Of a stretch of 64,000 bases of DNA, positions 29,956 through 36,774 are shown one piece after another; the first letter of the stretch is position 1; the number at the start of each line of letters is the position of its first letter. The notes beneath the pieces are model-generated. The model searched no databases and was not told the DNA's origin. It worked only from the letters and a program-made list of their open reading frames with translations. This stretch comes from JASGKO01 sp049840595. GTDB lineage: Bacteria > Verrucomicrobiota > Verrucomicrobiia > Chthoniobacterales > Chthoniobacteraceae. The position numbers were made by a program, and so were the translations under genes. Location: contig JASGKO010000008.1 of the NCBI GenBank assembly GCA_049840595.1, positions 230,460 through 294,459 on the forward strand. The letters run 5' to 3'.

Positions 29956-31053
29956 TCAGTCAATCCTGCGCGGGGTTGACTGCCTTTCCTTTTCATCTTT
30001 CAGATGGTATGCGGGAAGAATAATCTTTTTCGGTGAGTGAGGCGTGACCTCAAAATTGAGGTCGAAGGCCGGAACTGGAGGCGGGAGTGGGATGTTTTCT
30101 TTGCTGGCCGCATCAGGATCGATTTTGAGTATTTCGGCAAGTGAGGGCAAATGCAGGTGATACTTCCCGATCGGCAGATAGTTGCGTCCAAAGCCAAAGC
30201 TGGCGGCATGGAGGTCGTCGATATCCCAAAAAGTAGATTCCTCGGGACGAAGGAAGGGCTTGCCATCTCGGTTCAGTATAAGATGAGCAAGCTGCATCTC
30301 CGTGGAATCGTTATCTCCGACTTCCATTCTCACACTGCTTCCCGGCTCCAGGGTGACTTGCATCGGGCTCATCCCCGGTGAAACCGTAAAAATATCGGAC
30401 TGCCAAACGGTCGTGCCATGAGCGAAAATAATTAATTGCCACTGACCGCAGAGCAAATCGCTAAATTCCATTTGAGCTGCGGTTGGAAGCCACCCGAAAT
30501 CGACCCAATCAACTTCCTTGTTCGGGTCGTTCTTTGGAAAATATTTCAAACTAACGCACAGCCCATTTTTGGGATCAGGTTCGTAGTTTGGTGGAAACGT
30601 CAATTGCAGGCCAAAATGCGTAGTTTGAATGACGATCGGAATTGTTTCGCCGAATTTTTGAGGAACCGGTATGCGTCCTTCAAGAAAGCAGGTGAACAGA
30701 GGTGAAGGTGGTTTGCCGTGCGGTGATTCTAGCGGGCGATTGACGCAAAAGTTCAGTCCACCGCTTTGCGCCTGGAGAATAGTCCGTTGGTCCACTACGA
30801 AACAGCCGTGGTCGTCGGTTTTGATTTTGCCGCCGAATCGGCCTCCCACGTGCCAAAGCAGATCACTTTCAGTCGCGGGCTTCCCATTAATGATGACTTG
30901 AAAGCGCACTGCAGGGATTGCAGGAGCGACTGCATGATTTTCCTTTGCTGAACTGGGGCTACTGTCCGTCGCCGCAAAACCAACTCCGGAGAGCACCACA
31001 AGCGTGAAGACTAATCCGAGGATAGAAATCCGAGGCTGATTTTTAGAAGTCAT
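29956..31053 (-). CDS. exported protein of unknown function
   Basis: 365 residues. An N-terminal signal (ISILGLVFTLVVLSGVGFAA) is followed by a beta-rich mature part with VRFQVIINGKPATESDLLWH, DDHGCFVVDQRTI and DIFTVSPGMSPMQVTLEPG. It looks like carboxypeptidase-regulatory-like or Ig-like beta modules, but I cannot assign a family. The base composition is visibly less GC-rich than that of its neighbours, which may mean recent acquisition. Its start overlaps the end of the small upstream gene by 4 bases (ATGA). Confidence 0.55.
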   Translation of the reverse strand: MTSKNQPRISILGLVFTLVVLSGVGFAATDSSPSSAKENHAVAPAIPAVRFQVIINGKPATESDLLWHVGGRFGGKIKTDDHGCFVVDQRTILQAQSGGLNFCVNRPLESPHGKPPSPLFTCFLEGRIPVPQKFGETIPIVIQTTHFGLQLTFPPNYEPDPKNGLCVSLKYFPKNDPNKEVDWVDFGWLPTAAQMEFSDLLCGQWQLIIFAHGTTVWQSDIFTVSPGMSPMQVTLEPGSSVRMEVGDNDSTEMQLAHLILNRDGKPFLRPEESTFWDIDDLHAASFGFGRNYLPIGKYHLHLPSLAEILKIDPDAASKENIPLPPPVPAFDLNFEVTPHSPKKIILPAYHLKDEKERQSTPRRID

Positions 31054-31256
31054 TCTGCGGAAATTTCATGTTGTCGTCGAAAAACCGATCCCAATAAAAT
31101 CGCTGCTACTAACAAGGAGATGCCGCCCGCGAGGCTTGGATAAACAGCGGTTAATCCGCCGACGATCGTGGACATGGCATTGCGAAAAGGAGCCAGGGGG
31201 GTAGTCGGATTCACTTTCAGACATGACGCTTTATCCTCAGTCCTTTTGTATAACAC
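31050..31256 (-). CDS. small membrane protein of unknown function
   Basis: 68 residues if started at 31256, but Met28 (31175, MSTIVGGLTAVYPSLAGG) gives a more typical 41-residue single-helix peptide (ISLLVAAILLGSVFRRQ). The stop overlaps the next start (31050-31053), so it could be translationally coupled to the exported protein. It could also be a remnant of a larger gene. Low confidence. Confidence 0.3.
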   Translation of the reverse strand: MLYKRTEDKASCLKVNPTTPLAPFRNAMSTIVGGLTAVYPSLAGGISLLVAAILLGSVFRRQHEISAE

Positions 31257-31293
31257 TTTGATTCGCTACTGGCGAATGATCGTGGGCAAATCT

Positions 31294-33660
31294 TTATTTT
31301 TTCCAAAAGCGGCTCGCCCGCCAAAGATAAGGCAGCAGGAAGATCGAAATCAGCGCATCGATCACCAGCCCGATCGCACAGGTTTTGCCCAGGCTCGCGA
31401 GTCCCTGGTTGTTCGCCCAACTAATCGTGCCGAAGCCTGCTGGCCGCCGAGGCGGCGCAAAGCGTGATCACCAGCCCGAGCGAAGACTGCGCCTGCAGCA
31501 CATCGCCGCCATTGCGCCGCAGGGCGAGCAGGAGCAGGATGCCGTAGTCGATACCGGTCCCCAGCAGGAGCAGGATCGCCGCGAGGTTGAAGAAATTCCA
31601 CGTCATCCCCAGCAGGCTCATTGCGCCGGCGAGCGAGAGAAAGACCACGCCCATCGTGATCGCCAGCAACAGGTACATCGAGCAGGCTGCCAAAGCCAAA
31701 GAGCAGGATGACGAAAACAATCGCCACCAGCCCGATAATCAGGTGCTTGAACTCATTGGGAATCACTCGCTTGAGCTCGTCGCCGAGCAGGTTCCAGCTT
31801 GCGAGGTGAATGCCGTCGCCCGTGATTTCATCGGAGAGTTGCAGCTCCCGTCCCGCCATGGGTTGCACCACGCCCAGCGCCGCGAGTTGCGGGCCGGTAT
31901 GGCTGGCCGTCCGGCGCAGAATCCACTGGCTCGCCTCGTTCTGCGGCCAGATCGGCGTCGCGGCCTTTTCCCACGCGCCCCATTGCTGGAGCACGGCTCC
32001 GGTCAGCGCAAAGGCATCCTCGGTAAAGCCATTGTCGAGCGCCGCTTGTTTCAAGCGGGCGCTGTCGGCGACCAGCGCTTGCAGCGTCGCGAGGTTTTCC
32101 TTCTGCCACTCCGGCGCAGGCCACAGTGCGGCGGTCGATTGGAAGCTCTGGAGATCACCACGCTGCTTGGCGGCGGTGAGTTCAGCATCGGCGCGGAGCA
32201 AGCGGTCGTGCACCTGTGCCTCGTTGTCGCCGGTGATGATCAGGCTCACCAGGCCGCGATCATCGGTGAGCTTGCTGTAAAGCCGGTCGAGCGCATCATA
32301 CGCGCCGCTCACCCGCGGGCGCAGGGTCTTGGAACTGAAGTCCAGCTCCGGCGCTCCTTTGAAAATCAACGTGCCGAGCAGCGTCGCCACCAGCAGCAAG
32401 GCGACCGTCGTTCCCACGCGCACGTAGTAGGGCGAGCGCACGATCCGCTCGACGAGCGAGGGCTTGCGCGGTTGTGCCGCCGCCGCTTTCCACTTCATCG
32501 CCATCGGTGCATAGATGAGCAGCATCACCGCCGAGCCAATCCCCACGCCGATGCCCACCAGATTTCCGAGCTGAGACAGCCCGGGAATGCTGCTGAGATT
32601 GAGCGAAAGAAGCCACCGCCGTAGTGCTCGCGGGTCCATACGATATTCTTAATACTTTCCCGCTGCAATTCGCGGACGCTTCCGTTGTGGCGGAGCGACT
32701 TTTGGTAGATCAAGTAGCCGTAGTCGACGCTCAGGCCGATCATGATCGAGGCGAAACCGACTCCGATGACAGTGAGTTGGTTCAGAAACAATCCCGCGGT
32801 CGCGAGCGTGATCAGGAAGATGAGAGTCAGCATCTGCAAATCGCCAGAGAGCGGCTTGAGTCGTCGATAACAGACCCAGAAAATGATCGCGATGACGAGG
32901 ATGGTGATGATGCCGGATGATTTCATATCCCACTCCATGCTGCCCGAGATATCCGCGACAAAGGCGGGCTCCCCGGTAAAGCCCAGCCGGGCGTGATGCG
33001 CGGCATTCCAGGTCTTCGCAATCGCCTTGATCTTCGCGATCCACGCGATGTTGTCCTTGTAGTTGCGGAACGGTTCCGCGGAGTCCACGTAGAGCACGCG
33101 GAAAGTGCCGTCGGCTGGAGAACTCCGATTGATTGCCGGCCGACATCAGGCTGGAGCCCGCCAGCACTGGCTGAGCCCGTAGGGATCGTAGCTCGCCATC
33201 GCCAGCTTCCTGCGCATCCATCGAGTCGTTGAGCCGGTCGAGCGTGGCCTTGAGGGTGAGGGGAGCCTGCGCGGGCGTGAGTCGGTCCTGCAGCGCGCGG
33301 ATCTGCTCCGGCGGCTGGTTGATCAGCGTCCACGCCAGAAATTCCGCCAGTTGCTGTGGCTGTTTTTCCCAGGGCGGTGCGGCCATCGCGCGATTTACCA
33401 GCTCGGGGTCTTTTGAACTCCTGCGCGAGGTCGATCGCGGCCGCCTCGGCCTGGTCGGGATCGGGCAGCTCTAACGTCACGATCAACTCGCGCGGCAGCG
33501 CGAAGTGCTTGAGAAACAGGGCCAGCCCCTCCACCTGCGGGAGATTCGAGGGTAGCAGCTTGAGGATGTTGATGTTGAAGGAAATCCGCGAGAGCCCGGC
33601 GGCCACGAACAGCACCACCGCCACCACGACCGCGATCTTCGCCAGCTTGCTATTTCGCAT
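31294..33660 (-). CDS. RND/MMPL-family exporter, frameshifted
   Basis: About 789 residues across at least four frame segments, with the start at 33660 (MRNSKLAKIAVVVAVV) and the stop at 31294 (ASRFWKK). The first periplasmic domain contains NILKLLPSNLPQVEGLALFL. The first membrane block has IMIGLSVDYGYLIYQKSLRH and the second has LLLGTGIDYGILLLLALRR, i.e. a G-x-x-V/I-D-Y-G motif in each half. The size, and a LolA-like gene directly upstream overlapping by 11 bases, match the exporter pairs of aryl-polyene-type and related lipid clusters. No polyketide genes are in the window, so the cargo is unknown. Confidence 0.75.
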
Positions 33661-34320
33661 CGGTCACGGAGTAGCCGGTGAGGTCGTAGTTGAAAATCGC
33701 GCGGTCGATTTTTTCGTTCACCTGCACGTGGTCGAAATCATTGCGCATCGACGAGCCGTCGCGGACCACCATCTCGAAGTAGCTCAGTTGCCCCGTGGTC
33801 TGGCTGAAGGAGAGATTCATCTGCTTCAAAAACTTCCGCGCCTGCACGTCGCGCGGCAGCACCGAAATTGCGCACTGGTCGCCCTCGGTCTTCACGCTCA
33901 GCAGCTCGAATTGCTGTTCAAAATCGGCATACGTCTTCGCCATCGGGAAGCTCATCATCGGCATCCCCTTCATTCCCGCCTGCTGGTTCATCGCCTCCGC
34001 CGGGGTGCGGGTCGCTTTCTTTTTCACCGGATCGATCAGGTAAACCGAGCCGCCCTTTTTCAGCGCGATGGTCTTCGGCGGGATCGCCGATCTGCCAGCG
34101 AAACGAATCCGGCTGGCTGAACCAGATATGCCCTTTGTTCGCCAGCGGGCTCTTGAGCGAGCGGAACGAGCGCGTCTGCACGAAGTCCGCGCTCAGCGTA
34201 TGCAGATCGGCCTGCCTGGCGATCCATTGCTTGATCCGCCTGGGCGTCCGGTTCCGAGTCTGCGCGTACGGTCGCAGCCAGCAGGGTGAGGAGGAGAATA
34301 CAGCGGAACATGCGGCCCAT
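33650..34320 (-). CDS. LolA-like outer-membrane lipid carrier, frameshifted
   Basis: About 223 residues. The N-terminal signal (MFRCILLLTLLAATVRA, start at 34320 or 34311) is in one frame, KGHIWFSQPDSFRWQIGDP in a second, and the rest (GSVYLIDPVKKKATR to TGYSVTDAK) in a third. F-V-Q-T-R-S-F-R-S-L-K-S-P-L and G-x-I-W-F-x-x-P-x-x-F-R-W are the LolA-type signature. It is a periplasmic, half-barrel lipid chaperone, presumably receiving substrate from the adjacent MMPL exporter, whose gene overlaps its stop codon. Confidence 0.75.
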
Positions 34321-34379
34321 CATCCGTGCGCCGGGCGACGGTGCAAACAAAATCCCGCACCTGCCCATGCCAGGTCGGC

Positions 34380-34739
34380 TCAATCGAGCGCATATTGTTG
34401 CAGCACTTCCAGGTCCACAAACTCCAGCGCGGAAACATGCGTCGCCTCCAGCAATACCCGGGGCGCCATGCCCGCCTCGTAGGCTTCGATCCAGCGGCTC
34501 ATACACAGGCACCAGCGATCGCCCGCCCGCAGGCCGGGGAAGCCATATTCCGGCATCGGGGTGGAGAGATCGTTCCCGCGCAATTGCGAGAAGGCGAGGA
34601 ATTCATCGGTCACCTCCACGCACATCGTATGCAAGCCCACGTCGCCCGGCCCGGTCTGGCAATGCCCGTCGCGGTAAAAGCCCGTCATGGGCGAGTTGCA
34701 GCAGCATTGAAGTTCCCGGCCAAAGACGTTGGATTGCAT
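34380..34739 (-). CDS. DUF2237 family protein
   Basis: 119 residues covering the whole family length. Characteristic parts are CCCNSPMTGFYRDGHCQTG, VGLHTMCVEVTDEFLAFSQL, RGNDLSTPMPEYGFPGL and DRWCLCMSRWIEA. The Cys/Trp pattern may bind a metal or cofactor, but the biochemical role of this family is not known to me. It lies 59 bases upstream of the LolA-like gene on the same strand. Confidence 0.85.
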   Translation of the reverse strand: MQSNVFGRELQCCCNSPMTGFYRDGHCQTGPGDVGLHTMCVEVTDEFLAFSQLRGNDLSTPMPEYGFPGLRAGDRWCLCMSRWIEAYEAGMAPRVLLEATHVSALEFVDLEVLQQYALD

Positions 34740-34892
34740 GCGTCATCGTTAATCCATTCCCCACGAGCCTTTCAACGAGGATGCGCGGAGAATGTTCGAA
34801 GTGCGATTTGGGAATCGGCTCAAATTCACGCAATCCGCGAACCCCTCTCTCATTAAAAATTGGGAAAAATGAAAAATAATGAAAAATTATGG

Positions 34893-34921
34893 TTGACGCT
34901 TTTAAGGGCGCGGGTTATTGA
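34893..34921 (+). promoter_or_regulatory. possible sigma-70-type promoter
   Basis: TTGACG (34893-34898), a 17-base spacer and TATTGA (34916-34921) lie downstream of an unusually A/T-rich stretch (34855-34890). It faces the small transcription unit that ends at the terminator at 35158-35192. The -10 box is imperfect, and consensus rules for this organism are assumed. Confidence 0.4.
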
Positions 34922-34940
34922 TCGCACAACTTCAACTGCC

Positions 34941-35126
34941 ATGAAAACCTTCACGACACATATCTTAACCATTTCCGGACGGGCCTCGGCCTGCGACCCG
35001 GTGGGGTTTCGTGGGAGTGGCTGCGGGCTTCGGGATGCGAATCTCCCGGCCATGGATCGCCAGGAATGTGCGATGATTGACGCAGGCAATGGAACTATCG
35101 ATCTGGCCGGAAAGGCATGCGGGTAA
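34941..35126 (+). CDS. possible 61-residue small protein or ncRNA
   Basis: ATG at 34941, stop at 35126. The product is Cys/Gly-rich with RASACDPVGFRGSGCG and DAGNGTIDLAGKACG. There is no clear ribosome site before the ATG. A promoter-like sequence lies upstream and a strong terminator follows 32 bases after the stop, so this is a separate short transcript of roughly 260 bases. Whether the product is the peptide or the RNA cannot be told. It lies just before the tRNA array. Confidence 0.35.
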   Translation: MKTFTTHILTISGRASACDPVGFRGSGCGLRDANLPAMDRQECAMIDAGNGTIDLAGKACG

Positions 35127-35157
35127 ATACGGATTAACGTAAGTTTACGATTTTTCG

Positions 35158-35192
35158 AAAAACCCTGCAAGCCAAGTGCGAGCAGGGTTTTT
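35158..35192 (+). terminator. rho-independent terminator
   Basis: AAAAACCCTGC (35158-35168) and GCAGGGTTTTT (35182-35192) form a perfect 11-base-pair stem with a 13-base loop, and end in a T-run. It is symmetrical, so it can stop transcription both ways. Confidence 0.85.
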
Positions 35193-35800
35193 CAGTTTTT
35201 GAGAAGACTGCTGGCTTCAGGCGGGGGTAAAACCAAGGAAAGGGCGATCATTGAATGAGCCCCATCGACCCAGTGCAATCAAACCATCGCCCTTCCGGGA
35301 AATCACTTTCCTGGGCGGGACTTAAATAAGCAATCGCTTTAGCGACGACCGGTAAGGCTGCGTTCACGGCTTTTGATTCGTGAACGGTTCGCCAGTGGAA
35401 AGACCATTTTTTAATCTCGAAGTCCCTTCAAATTCGAGGCTCGAAGCTTCGTGTAAATTTTAAAACCATACAATTAAAAGGCTTTGTAATGCAACCTAAT
35501 ATATAGGTGGCAAATAGAAGAGGTGTGCCTGAAACACTGAAACAACCGCCGTGAAAAATCCAGCGGGTGTGAGCTCAATTTCGAGCTGGCAGCGGTGTTT
35601 GTTCTTTTTTGTCGTAAATCGTGGCGCAGATGTGTAGCGCAGCCCGCGTCACTTACTTTTTCATCGGCTTTGAGTGTCCATCGGGTGCCGCCCATCCACG
35701 CAAAGCCTTTACCAACACGGCGGGCGCCAGCTTGCGCAGCTCGGTCTCCAAAACCTTGCGGGCTCGGGCGGCACCGGGACGTCGTGCCACATTTTTCCAC
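35193..35800 (+). other. 608-base non-coding spacer with several inverted repeats
   Basis: No convincing gene is present. It holds inverted repeats GGAAAGGGCGAT/ATCGCCCTTCC (35237-35296, one base bulged), CGTTCACG/CGTGAACG (35361-35386, perfect, 10-base loop) and TCGCTTTAGCGA-type hairpins. AT-rich DNA fills 35440-35510. The part near 35600-35800 is GC-rich and leads directly into the tRNA array. It may carry the array promoter or a structured leader RNA. I cannot match it to a known RNA family. Confidence 0.45.
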
Positions 35801-35873
35801 TGCGGGGTCGCCAAGCGGTAAGGCAACGGCCTCATAAGCCGTCCATGCGCCGGTTCGATTCCGGCCTCCGCAA
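35801..35873 (+). tRNA. tRNA-Met (CAT), canonical
   Basis: The acceptor TGCGGGG pairs with CTCCGCA, the D-loop keeps GG, the anticodon stem-loop is ACGGC-CTCATAA-GCCGT and the T-loop is TTCGATT. It is followed by CCCA rather than an exact CCA. It is the only member of the array with a normal D-loop/T-loop elbow. An Ile2 (lysidine-modified CAT) identity cannot be excluded. Confidence 0.9.
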
Positions 35874-35881
35874 CCCATTTT

Positions 35882-35957
35882 GGCCTGTTAGCTCAGCCAC
35901 GAAGAGCCGCCGCCTGTCGAGCGGAATGTCGCGGGAGCCAGGCCCGCACCGGTGCCA
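35882..35957 (+). tRNA. tRNA-Asp-like (GTC), non-canonical elbow
   Basis: The D-arm is GCTC/GAGC with loop AGCCACGAA (no GG). The anticodon loop is CTGTCGA (anticodon GTC) on a stem with a 27:43 mismatch. The T-stem GCGGG/CCCGC carries loop AGCCAGG instead of TTCGANT, so position 55 is G. The discriminator is G, as expected for Asp, and CCA is encoded. The acceptor stem is irregular (one base seems missing on the 3' side around 35953), which may be an indel. Confidence 0.65.
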
Positions 35958-35985
35958 TTTTTCACGGCCCCAGCTCGTGGCCAAA

Positions 35986-36059
35986 CGCGCGCGAGGAAGA
36001 CAGCAATCCGCCCCGCTGGGACGAGGAGAAACCCGGGGCAGCACCGGGGCGCGCGACCA
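35986..36059 (+). tRNA. tRNA-Pro-like (GGG), non-canonical elbow
   Basis: The acceptor CGCGCGC pairs perfectly with GCGCGCG, and C1-G72 plus A73 are Pro identity features. CCA is encoded. The D-loop is GACAGCA (no GG). The T-stem CCCGG/CCGGG carries loop GGCAGCA. The anticodon stem CCCCG/CGAGG has one mismatch and a six-base loop CTGGGA, one base short, giving GGG if U33 is kept. Either an indel or a real oddity. Confidence 0.6.
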
Positions 36060-36076
36060 TTTATAATCGGTCCCAT

Positions 36077-36150
36077 TCCTCTGTAGCTCAAAAGGAGAGC
36101 CACCGCTTGATAAGCGGAAGACCGCGGCGCGCTACCGTGCGGAGGAACCA
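36077..36150 (+). tRNA. tRNA-Ile-like (GAT), non-canonical T-loop
   Basis: The acceptor TCCTCTG pairs with CGGAGGA, A73 is the discriminator and CCA is encoded. The D-arm GCTC/GAGC has loop AAAAGGA, the only altered member that keeps GG. The anticodon loop is TTGATAA (GAT). The T-stem CGCGG/CCGTG carries loop CGCGCTA, with G55-C56 but without T54 or A58. Confidence 0.72.
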
Positions 36151-36152
36151 TT

Positions 36153-36227
36153 GGTTGCGTAGCTGAGACAGATTAGCACCTCGCTGAAGACGAGGGGAGT
36201 CCGGTGCGATACCGGAAGCAGCCACCA
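36153..36227 (+). tRNA. tRNA-Phe-like (GAA), non-canonical elbow
   Basis: The acceptor GGTTGCG pairs with AGCAGCC over six bases, A73 is present and CCA is encoded. The D-loop is AGACAGAT (no GG). The anticodon stem CCTCG/CGAGG is perfect with loop CTGAAGA (GAA). The T-stem TCCGG/CCGGA carries loop TGCGATA, which is the canonical TTCGATA with only T55 changed to G. It starts 2 bases after the Ile gene ends. Confidence 0.85.
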
Positions 36228-36236
36228 TTTTCAAAC

Positions 36237-36308
36237 GCGTCATTGGTATAACCGCGAGTACGGCGGTCTTCCAAACCGCAGGCGCCGGGGCAGCACCGGC
36301 ATGGCGCA
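36237..36308 (+). tRNA. tRNA-Gly-like (TCC), non-canonical elbow
   Basis: The acceptor GCGTCAT pairs with ATGGCGC over seven positions (one G-T). The D-arm GTAT/GTAC has loop AACCGCGA (no GG). The anticodon stem GCGGT/ACCGC is perfect with loop CTTCCAA (TCC). The T-stem GCCGG/CCGGC carries loop GGCAGCA, identical to that of the Pro member. A73 is present; CCA is not encoded. Confidence 0.8.
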
Positions 36309-36332
36309 AATTTCTATCGATCTCAATTGATC

Positions 36333-36409
36333 GCTCCCGAAGTGTAAGAGCGCTGCACGCCGCGTTGCGGACGCGGAAGTTCGAGGTGCAAGTCCTCGCG
36401 GGAGCACCA
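36333..36409 (+). tRNA. tRNA-Arg-like (GCG), non-canonical elbow, rare anticodon
   Basis: The acceptor GCTCCCG pairs perfectly with CGGGAGC, A73 is present and CCA is encoded. The D-arm GTGT/GCAC has loop AAGAGCGCT (no GG). The anticodon stem CCGCG/CGCGG is perfect with loop TTGCGGA, giving anticodon GCG. Bacteria normally read CGC/CGU with ACG (inosine), so GCG is unusual. The T-stem CGAGG/CCTCG carries loop TGCAAGT (T55 changed to G). Position 8 is A instead of T. Confidence 0.85.
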
Positions 36410-36441
36410 TTCATCTATTTTCCAACCGATCGGAACAAGCT

Positions 36442-36516
36442 GTGGCCGTAGCTCAAGAGTCAGAGTCTCTGGCTGTGAACCAGAAGATCCGGGTGCGATT
36501 CCCGGCGGCCACCCCA
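36442..36516 (+). tRNA. tRNA-His-like (GTG), non-canonical elbow
   Basis: The acceptor GTGGCCG pairs perfectly with CGGCCAC, the discriminator is C as required for His, and CCA is encoded. The base before position 1 is T, so the usual encoded G-1 is absent. The D-loop is AAGAGTCA (no GG). The anticodon stem TCTGG/CCAGA is perfect with loop CTGTGAA (GTG). The T-stem CCGGG/CCCGG carries loop TGCGATT, canonical except for T55 changed to G. Confidence 0.9.
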
Positions 36517-36531
36517 TTTACAGACTCTAAC

Positions 36532-36608
36532 GCGCGCGATGCCGAAATCGTCGAGGCGGCGGCTTGCAAACCCGCTCTTACCCGGTGCGAGTCCGGGCGC
36601 GCGCTCCA
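36532..36608 (+). tRNA. tRNA-Cys-like (GCA), non-canonical elbow
   Basis: The acceptor GCGCGCG pairs perfectly with CGCGCGC, the discriminator is T as expected for Cys, and CCA is encoded. The D-loop is AAATCGTCG (no GG). The anticodon loop is TTGCAAA (GCA) on a four-pair stem. The T-stem CCCGG/CCGGG carries loop TGCGAGT, canonical except for T55 changed to G. Confidence 0.85.
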
Positions 36609-36630
36609 TTCTTTTGGAACGGGGGAAAAG

Positions 36631-36656
36631 CCCGGCGGGGATTCGTCTCCGCCGGG
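36631..36656 (+). promoter_or_regulatory. strong hairpin with TTCG tetraloop after the tRNA array
   Basis: CCCGGCGGGGA (36631-36641) pairs with TCTCCGCCGGG (36646-36656) across loop TTCG, giving an 11-pair stem with one G-T. No T-run follows, so it may be an RNA processing or stability element between the array and the operon rather than a terminator. A similar GC core recurs at 37944-37969. Confidence 0.6.
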
Positions 36657-36689
36657 TCATCCCATCGCTCCCCAAAAATTTTCAACGAT

Positions 36690-36728
36690 GCTTCCCCGGC
36701 TCGGAGCTTTGGGCTTCGAGCGGGAGGC
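36690..36728 (+). promoter_or_regulatory. long hairpin before the AAA ATPase start
   Basis: GCTTCCC plus GCTCGGAGC (36690-36707) pairs with GCTTCGAGC plus GGGAGGC (36713-36728) over 16 positions, with a two-base bulge (CG) and a five-base loop. It ends 26 bases before the ribosome site at 36755, so it could influence translation or protect the 5' end after tRNA processing. Confidence 0.5.
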
Positions 36729-36754
36729 AACACTTTACTCATCAACCCATCACC

Positions 36755-36765
36755 AAAGGAGGTGA
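36755..36765 (+). promoter_or_regulatory. very strong Shine-Dalgarno site deciding the AAA gene start
   Basis: AAAGGAGGTGA is almost fully complementary to the 16S 3' end and sits 9 bases before the ATG at 36775. It shows that the gene begins there, well upstream of the longest uninterrupted open frame (36912). Confidence 0.75.
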
Positions 36766-36774
36766 ACCCTATCT

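Noticed and set aside
35653..35835. 60-codon minus-strand frame with a basic helical look
   Set aside because: No ribosome site, and its start overlaps the canonical tRNA-Met gene.
36631..36656. Terminator after the tRNA array
   Set aside because: The hairpin is strong but lacks a T-run, so it is listed as a possible processing element instead.
35474..36675. Open frames antisense to the tRNA array (for example 36088-36414 and 35832-36044, both minus)
   Set aside because: They are reverse reads of tRNA genes; their content is explained by the cloverleafs.
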